Assembly: GCF_029873635.1 (NCBI RefSeq)
Contig: NC_080423.1
Span: 101,866,991 to 101,930,990, forward strand
DNA from: Malania oleifera
Lineage: Eukaryota > Streptophyta > Magnoliopsida > Santalales > Ximeniaceae
DNA: 64,000 bases
Direction of reading: 5' to 3'
This document shows positions 57,177 to 64,000 of this stretch, piece by piece. Below the pieces are notes generated by a model. The model saw only the letters and a list, made by a program, of their open reading frames with translations, did not search any database and was not told the DNA's origin. Positions within the stretch are counted from its first letter, which is position 1. Each line of letters starts with the position of its first letter. A program made the translations under genes and the position numbers.

Positions 57177-58831
57177 TGTTTCAAGAAGTAGGTAAAGTTC
57201 AAGTATTTTAAAGCCAAACTCAAGGGCTAATAAAGCTCATGATGGACATATTTTATAAAAGCTTGAAGAATGAAAGTTGATTGAAAGCTCAAAAATGATA
57301 TATGATCAAGGAAAGATTTCAAAGCAGAATTTACATGAAGTTCAAGAGTTTAGAGTTTTAAGAATGTCTCTATGTAAGTACTTCATGTAAACCTCAATAT
57401 AAATTGAAATGAAACTCTTACAAATAAAAAGAAACTATGAAACAAATTTTTGAAAGACCTTAAAATATGTTTTCTAAATCAAAATGATAAAGGTCTCAAG
57501 TGAGGAAAGATGTTTTCAAAGTGAAGCAATTTTCTGAGAGCCAGGCGACTGCCAAAATTAAAAGAATTAAAAACTAGGAGGCAGTAGAGTCCCAGGTGAC
57601 TGCCTGAGACCTATCAGGCACCTGGGTGGTCAAGACAGGCTCTTGCCTGTGCCTTGGCAGGCGACTACCAGCCTTCTGTGTGTTGAGTTTTAACTATGGT
57701 AGGCAACTGCCACTCGAATAGGATTTTAAAATCTCAACGGGAAAATTTTTTAAATGGTTTTCTTGAGCTCTACTCTTTTTGGAAACTTGATGTTTACTCC
57801 AAGCAAACTTGGGGGGCAAGGAATTATCTTTTAAACATCTATAAATAGCCCCAACTATAATGATTTTAAACACCAAGAAATTTTCCAGCAATCAAGAACT
57901 CTCAAAGCTCTAAATCTCTCTTGTGCTCATCTTGCTTTCACTACTGAATTGCTGCTGATCCTAAATCCGAATTTGAGTCTTCAAAGTCTGAATTTTTCAA
58001 TACACGGAAGATAAATTCGGTGATCTAAATTCAATTGAGCTTCAATCTCTTTATATTGAATTACATTGAAGAATATTTGTGCTGAATATTGTACTAACCA
58101 ACTATGTTTTGAGAGTGTCTCTTGTACACAAATTTCTCTCTACTTGTTTCTTGTTTCTAGACGATTCAAGGTTGTTGGATTGTCGTGCCAAAAGAGGGGA
58201 TATCGTTTGGAGAGGTGGGCTCTAGTCTAATCGAAGGAGTGTTGTAAACGGTGTTGTTCCACCCGGCAAAGGAACTGACATAGTAAATCCTTTGGTGATT
58301 TGCCAAAGGCGATAACGTAGGCAGGGTATAAGCTGGACCTCGTAAAACCTTCTGTTCCTCTCTCTCTTCCGTACTCTTTATTTTTTAGCATACTTTACAA
58401 ACTGCGTGTATGCTTTATAATTTCTGAATTCTAAGTGTTTGGGTATTAAATAGACTGGAAGAATATTTGTTTTGATTTGATCAGCATTAATTACAAAAAC
58501 TGAAAGGGAGTACATTAGTTTATCATCCTAAACCTATTAAACTAAAGGTTTATTTAAAAATTGAACCTTGGAAAGAAGTGTGATTGTGAATTTCAACACA
58601 AGGCTTACACAAATCCAACAAGTATTGCATATTACATCTGGCTTATTTTTACAAAAATCAAGTGCTTGGTTATTTTGTATTGATTATGGTTGATTAGGAT
58701 TGATTATTTTACAAGTACTTGGTGATTGTGTTTGGGTTGTGCTTATTGTTGTAATACAAAAGTTTTAAAAAGATCATAAATTTTTTTTAACCCAATTCAC
58801 CCCCCCTTGGGAACAATATCCTATTTTCATT
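57177..58831 (+). mobile_element. Sirevirus-like LTR with a different promoter repeat
   Basis: Starts near TGTTTCAAGAAGTAGG and ends around CCTATTTTCA after the C-run ACCCAATTCACCCCCCC (58791-58807). It follows the plan of the other Sirevirus-like LTRs: motif array (here AGGCGACTGCC units, 57540-57720), TATA box (TATAAATAG, 57840-57848), GTTCC/GGAAC hairpin (58256-58275) and AACGTAGGCAGGG block (58316). The array sequence is unrelated to the GTCGAC type. Boundaries approximate; no TSD. Confidence 0.6.
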
Positions 58832-58877
58832 ACCCATTTTTGCTTATTGTATTTGTCATCATCAAAAAGGGGGAGAA
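58832..58877 (+). other. 3' remnant of a Sirevirus-like internal region with PPT
   Basis: TTTGTCATCATCAAAAAGGG leads into GGGAGAA (PPT about 58865-58877), the usual internal end of Sirevirus-type copia elements, directly before the LTR at 58878. Only about 46 bp of internal DNA remain. Confidence 0.75.
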
Positions 58878-60932
58878 TGTTGACTATATGAGTCCGATCT
58901 CGTTTTTATAATGACAAATCACGTTGTTTTTTACCTGTGCACTAAGCTCTTGAACAGGTGTAACTCTTAGCACGCACGGATGGTAAGAATGCAAGGAAGC
59001 CATAAAGACCACAGAGATCATATCACATGCTGGCATTTGAAGAGCAAAAAGAATGAAAACCATTTGTGTCAATTGTAATTGCATTCAATTTTTGCTTTTG
59101 GTCTGTCATTATATAGTCTGTAATAATTGCATCTCATGCATGATAAGAGTTGTATGCTCAAGATACAAAAGACCATAGACTGACCACTAGGACCCTAAAC
59201 CCTTAGTACAAAATGCTATAACTTATTCACACATGGTTGAATAAGTTCTCGGACAAAAACAGGGCAAAATATGCAACTTCAAAGAGCCCCGATCGACCGA
59301 ACTTTTTAAGTTCAAATCACCTCGGCTGACCGACGTTATTTATTAAATGTTTTTTTTAAAGGGGCTCAGGCGACCGTCCTATTTATCACACATCTCCTCG
59401 ACCGCCAAAACGAAGATCCCAATCTAACTCATCTATCTCGGCAGACCGGCCCTCAAGGTCTAAAATTGACCGACCGACCGAGCTTGACCATTCGGGTAAC
59501 CGAACATTAGGCCAGGTGACCGAACCTACAAAGGTTTGAAATATTGCTTTAGTTCGACCAACCGACACAGTGATCGGTCAACCGAACCCTCAAGATCTTT
59601 CAAATTTACTATGTCTGTTCGGGCGACCAGCTCATAGCTCCGGACGACCGAACCTCTTGGGTTCGCATATTTTTATCGCGTTAAACAGAGGTTAATTTTA
59701 ATTTATCTTTTCCAAAAATTCCCTCTATGTCCCTAACGGTCTAAAATTTAGAGAATTCTATATATACCCCTCATTTGTCCAGATTAGCACACAATTAGCA
59801 TTATAATTAGCAAAAAATTCTCTCTGAAAAACTCCCATTGCCTGTACTTCACATCTTTCAAGCTTATATTTGATACTCTCTTATACTATTGCTTGCCAAA
59901 ATCATTTTAAAACAGAGAGTATTATTTTTTTATACTCCTCATTTGCAAATTAATTGCAAGTTGAAGGGAGTTTGATTCTTATTGTTGTGTGCATATTCAT
60001 ACAGTATCTTTAAGCTTATTACTCTCACATTCTTGTATTGTCTAATAATTTTTTAGAGTAAGCTAAAGTTCTTCTCATTATATTTGATTGATAAATATCA
60101 TTTGGGAAGAACTCATATTAACTTCTGAGTCTTGACATCCTTATTTCTAGATTCAAAAGCTTACTTGTGCCTTTTGATAAAATTCGTTTTTGCAAGCTTT
60201 AACCCTAATCTTGGTTGTGCTTAATACTTGAAATATATTTTGTTGAGATATTCACTTAGGGTTTCAAAGTTCCTTTGATTATATACTGATTACATTATCT
60301 TGAATCAAAGGTAATCACTCTCACGTATATACAAATATATACACATTTATTGAGAGCTAAAATATCCTTAACCAAATCTCACTTGAGCATAAATTCTTAT
60401 CATCTGTGAGTGCATTGGTTGTATTGTGCTTATTGGTGTACGTATCTGCTTAACTTAGAAGCATTTGAGTTGTACACGAAAGTTATATTGATTGATTGTA
60501 TTCCAGGCGTGACCTGAGGTGGGTATTCTCCGCCCCTTTAAGGAGAGGTTGTAAAGGTTGGGATCAGCCCTGTTAATCTGACCTAGGGTTTCCCTTACCT
60601 AGTAAGGAAAGGGTATTGTAATCGGTGTCACTCCACCTGCAAGTGAGCTTTAGTGGAATCCTCGAGCTTGCGAGCTAGAGGCGGGAACGTAGTCATAGTT
60701 TCCGAATCTCGATAACACATCTAGTGTCATTTATACTTTATCTGTTTTACATCATTGTGCTTGCTTGATTTAATTTATCTGGAGCAAATTATTTGTGGAT
60801 TCAATTATCTGTTTATTTCATACGTGCTTTAGATTGACTCTAGGTTTGTGAAATACTGTCTGCTGGAGGTTTGACCTAGAATTTTTAAAATCTCCAATTC
60901 ACCCCCCCCCCCCCCACCCTCCCATGATTACA
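58878..60932 (+). repeat. 3' LTR of a Sirevirus-like element
   Basis: Starts TGTTGACTATATGAG after the PPT, ends near CATGATTACA; 2,055 bp. Has CGACCGA-type motifs (59285-59655), TATA box (TATATATA, 59759-59766), hairpins TCTCC/GGAGA (60527-60546) and TTTCC/GGAAA (60589-60610), GGCGGGAACGTAG (60681) and a C-run (60902-60915). Confidence 0.78.
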
Positions 60933-62110
60933 CTAAAAATAACAAAATTTAACGTGGTTCCCTCAAATATTGAGATATGTCCACAGGACACAACGGTCCA
61001 AATCCACTATCACCAAGGTTCGTACAAAATGGGTACAAAAGGCACAAGTCTTACAAATACACAAAAGTGTATAACAAATGTATCAAGATGAAAGACCTCA
61101 CAAAATGTTGAGAACAAAGCTCCAAGATCCAACCAAAATAAAGCACAAATGTAAGCACAACCGAAAGCCCAATATGCTGAAAAATAATCCCTTTTGCTTG
61201 CTGGAACAAGACTAAGAAGACCAGGATATTTGCACTGGGAACGGCAGCTTGCCGGAGAAGCAGGCGTATGAGCAGCAGCGCCGTGAATAGGGGTGTACAA
61301 AAATTACCAAAAAACTGAAAACCGGACCGAAACCGAACCAAAACCCATTTTGGTTCACTGCAAGTTGTTTACTGATGATCTTGACGATGATGCCCAAGAT
61401 TTGAAAGCCCAAATTGCATCAAGCTTGGAAAGAAAAATATAGTGCTAATCACCCACATCCGAGGATGCAAACAGCTTCAGGACTGGTTAGAGTCCGTTCC
61501 AGTTGCAGATGGAAGATGGAGATTGACGATTAAACCTAGAAGAACCACCATAAACACTTGAAGATGAACATGAAGACAAAGAGGAAAATGAAGACGAAGA
61601 CCACACTTTAATTATTCCGACTTTGGTAGCAATGGTGGATTCGAAGGTGGTTTCTCACCGGCGATTAGTGATCCAACAGGAAATAACTATAAATATCAGT
61701 ATTATATAAAATTATACAATTATAATTTATTAATTCGGTTTTCAATTTTTTTCAGTTTGGTTTTGATCCAAAACCGAAACTGAAACGAAATTTTTTTATA
61801 TTTCAAAACCAAAACCGAAAATCGAAAACAGAAAAACCGAACCGAAATGTGTTTCGGTTCGGTTTCGGTCCGATTTTCGATTTTCTGGTAATTTTTGTAC
61901 ACCCCTAGCTGCAGGCATGTGGAGCTCATACAAATGGTGAAGAAAGTGGAGATAAATGCAGCCCAAGGACACAGAGCTGTGTTCAATGAGGTAGTGCTTT
62001 GAGAATACAAAAAGACATGCTTCAGATAGGCTTCTTAGAGAAGCCAAACAAAACAATAAAAAAAAAATGCCTTTTCAAGAAATGAGCCCCACAAAGAGGG
62101 ACACCCAACA
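60933..62110 (-). repeat. Other LTR of the second copia relic, interrupted by a hAT-like element
   Basis: Matches 52780-53384: ATTTAACGTGGTTCCCTCAA, CAAGGTTCGTACAAA, GCTTGCTGGAACAAG and GAGATAAATGCAGCCC. Ends ACACCCAACA at 62110. Its left tip and PBS are missing, removed or replaced at the junction with the Sirevirus-like LTR. A 620-bp element splits it at 61288-61907. Confidence 0.8.
61288..61907. mobile_element. hAT-like non-autonomous DNA transposon
   Basis: Terminal inverted repeats TAGGGGTGTACAAAAATTAC(C) at 61288-61308 and its reverse complement at 61887-61907, a 21-bp perfect match. Subterminal regions are rich in ACCGAAACCGAACC-type repeats on both sides, typical of plant hAT-related elements. 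No transposase. The expected 8-bp TSD is not seen, and the host LTR has lost sequence at the site. Confidence 0.75.
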
Positions 62111-62682
62111 TGGCCAACTATATTGCAGTGACAGTTTCAAGTGTAGGATGTGGAGGGATTTTTTTTTAATTGAAAAAAAAAAAGTTATCACAGGTGCTGT
62201 CGTAGGGAATAATAATCCAACAAGAAAACTTCTAATTTTTGTGTAAATAACCCTTCCTTTCCCATTTTCTTTTCCATGTATTTTTTTAAAATTCATTTTC
62301 TTTTCTTATCTTTCTTATCCCATGCCCGCCTTCAGGAGATTCAGGTTTGCAGTAGAAAGGTCAAAGTAAAACCTCACTTCAATTAACACAGACATATATA
62401 TATATATATATATATACCCCTGTATGTATGCACGTAACGCCTTATATACAAGGCTCCCCCACTGAACCAAATCTAAGAAGAGAGAGAGAGAGAGCCTGCA
62501 CACAGCCTTACTCTACATTTTAGAGGTCTTACCCAGACTTTGACTGATCTTACTGAGTCTTCATTCCTTTTTTCAAAATTCTATCAGCCGAAGTGCGAAT
62601 TATCTACAAAGCACCAAGGAGGTTCCTCCAAGTACAAAATAAACATAAGCATATTGCTTATATGGCAAGATTTCCAAAAGAA

Positions 62683-62717
<35 letters not shown>

Positions 62718-62807
62718 TGTATGCATATCAAAATTTACAAACCATTAAAACCAACTAGTTTAAGTACTACGATTTCTTCAAAAAGTGTAGGAGACATACC
62801 TATTTCT
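62111..62807. other. Intergenic with AT and GA microsatellites
   Basis: AT runs at 62394-62415 and 62685-62713, a GA run at about 62478-62493. No gene recognised. Confidence 0.4.
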
Positions 62808-62999
62808 TCAGAGTCTCTTCCAAGTCTCACCCTCCATGAGATCCAAAACATGTTGATAGGGACTATAGACAGCTTTTTCCCCATCTGCACTTGATTGACC
62901 ACGTCTCAAAGCCCACATCTCTCTCCACAAACCCAACTGCAGCACAAGTTTGGGCCACCACAAAGAGAGCCAAATCTCATGGGGTTTTAGTCCAAGAGC
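62808..62999 (-). other. Exon-like open frame, unidentified
   Basis: A minus-strand frame open for 63 codons ends ADGEKAVYSPYQHVLDLMEG then ETWKRL and TGA at 62808-62810. Composition (Trp, Leu, Glu, mixed) looks protein-like. A possible acceptor (CATGAG) lies just before the ATT at 62975. No partner exon could be placed with confidence in 63000-64000, and no family recognised. It might be the last exon of a gene continuing past the window. Confidence 0.3.
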
Positions 63000-63577
63000 A
63001 GATTATCAATGGCTAAAACATTGCCAAGACCAGCTTTTCAACTACTCTCACATGGCTCAAGATTCTAATGCCTGTTACAATAGTAATTAAAATATGGTTC
63101 AGCATTTGAGTACAAAAACTTTTCCTAGAACAAGAATATAAGCATATCTTGATTCCCATCTGAAAAAGAAGTAAGAATAAGTTGATAACAGCTTCAAAGA
63201 TATACAGTTACCAAGAGAACTCTAATCAATTTTCTTTCTTATTTAAAATCATACATTCCTTCAGTTCCAGATATACCTGCCAGGCTGGCAACGTTACCAA
63301 AGTATGCTGCAACAAAACCACAGGAGGGACTGCTGATTTTGATGCTAAGTAATTTTCCTATTTACATTGATGTGCTGCATCTCTGAAATTTCAGATAATC
63401 TTGTGTCAGATGCCATCCCCACTTCAGAGCCAGACTATTAAATAACAAGTTTGATGTGCCCCAAGGATTTCTAGGAGGAAAATTTTTATCCAGATAAACA
63501 GAGAAACTCCATTGTATGCATCAAATCAATGAATAACCGGATTCTGCATGTTTTCACAAGAACCAAGCTTCTCAGGA
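63000..63577. other. No gene recognised
   Basis: Mixed-composition DNA. A minus-strand frame around 63250-63350 reads CGFVAAYFGNVASLAGISG, which looks protein-like but has a stop soon after and no supported splice partners. Confidence 0.3.
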
Positions 63578-63712
63578 GTTTTACCAGTGTGTCTATCCCC
63601 AATAATTAATTCTCGCTGACCACATCCGGTAGGGATCATCGAATCAATAGCAATAAGCCCTGTTTAAAGAGACACATGTATGGAATGTCTCGAAATAACA
63701 CCTGGAGGAGAT
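63578..63712 (-). pseudogene. atpA: Nuclear copy of a plastid atpA fragment
   Basis: Minus-strand translation gives PPGVISRHS, then (after a TAA where plastid AtpA has Gln) [16 protein letters not shown] and [13 protein letters not shown]. This is the P-loop region of the chloroplast ATP synthase alpha subunit; the Ile-Ala-Ile-Asp-Ser-Met wording is the plastid form, not the mitochondrial one. About 135 bp, with a stop, a 3-bp loss and several substitutions. Similarity stops abruptly after GGTAAAAC, so it is a small plastid-DNA insertion. Confidence 0.85.
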
Positions 63713-64000
63713 AAATTAACCAAGATTCAGAAGATGGCAAAATAATTCTTGAACTGTAGACAGAAAAATATTTATAAGAATTTGAAAAAAGAAAATCCAC
63801 TCCACAAGCGTGGTGAGTTGTGTCAGATGGTCACTTCACCTAAAAGCTAAACGCTCAAGCTGTTAAGCTGTTAAAATGTGGGCTAACACAATATATTCTT
63901 AACCCTACATCCACGTGAAGCCTGATAGCACTTGGGGAGAGAAACAACAATGAATAACACCTGTGACTGAGTATAAGATAATTTTTAAAAATTATAAGAT
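63713..64000. other. Window end, nothing recognised
   Basis: No open frame or repeat of note. Confidence 0.4.

Overview
This is nuclear DNA from a flowering plant, most likely a woody or long-lived eudicot: AT-rich, full of nested LTR retrotransposons, with one plant-type CDC20 gene with eight coding exons, a plant U4 snRNA gene (plant snRNA upstream element, TATA and 3' box), a plant L1-type LINE with a C-terminal RNase H, and a small plastid atpA insertion. No bacterial, viral or CRISPR structure is present. Species cannot be named from the sequence alone.

Layout. 1-20,679 is a pile of Ty3/gypsy-type LTRs (2.3-2.9 kb each, TGTRRAAAC...GCGTTACA ends). A solo LTR with TSD TTGAA lies at 1961-4860. 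A LINE (6593-13276, minus strand, 33-bp TSD) splits a reversed LTR fragment. An LTR at 13726-18706, preceded by a polypurine tract, is split by another solo LTR (14969-17675, TSD CTAAG). A badly decayed Ty3/gypsy RT lies at 18768-19150. 20,680-34,165 is one old Ty1/copia element broken twice: by a gypsy-type solo LTR in its RT (25007-27336, TSD GGAAC) and by a young, apparently intact copia in its 3' LTR (28532-34007, TSD GTTAT, two 340-bp LTRs that look identical, one uninterrupted Gag-Pol frame).

34,874-46,607 is a complete-looking CDC20/fizzy-type APC/C activator gene (453 aa). Its third intron is 8.9 kb because it holds an antisense copia relic, itself split by a Sirevirus-like solo LTR (39947-42058). 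Its sixth intron is GC-AG. Downstream come a tRNA-derived SINE (47551-47971), a reversed gypsy-type LTR (48007-49969) and a U4 snRNA gene (51395-51547) with promoter and 3' box. 51,555-62,110 holds a second antisense copia relic with an LTR flanked by both a PBS and a PPT, three more Sirevirus-like LTRs, and a hAT-like non-autonomous element. The last 1.9 kb is mostly featureless, with an exon-like minus-strand frame and a 135-bp plastid atpA fragment.

Most of the biology here is transposon biology. Two observations seem least explained by standard annotation. First, several unrelated LTR families carry an array of short palindromes centred on GTCGAC (TCGTCGACGA or GGTCGACCGA types) immediately upstream of the TATA box. 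Second, the Sirevirus-like LTRs carry short hairpins downstream of the promoter whose stems change in a compensating way while the loop stays close to (G/A)CCC-N3-AA, as expected of a selected RNA structure. The two host genes are independent of the transposons apart from the intron load in CDC20.
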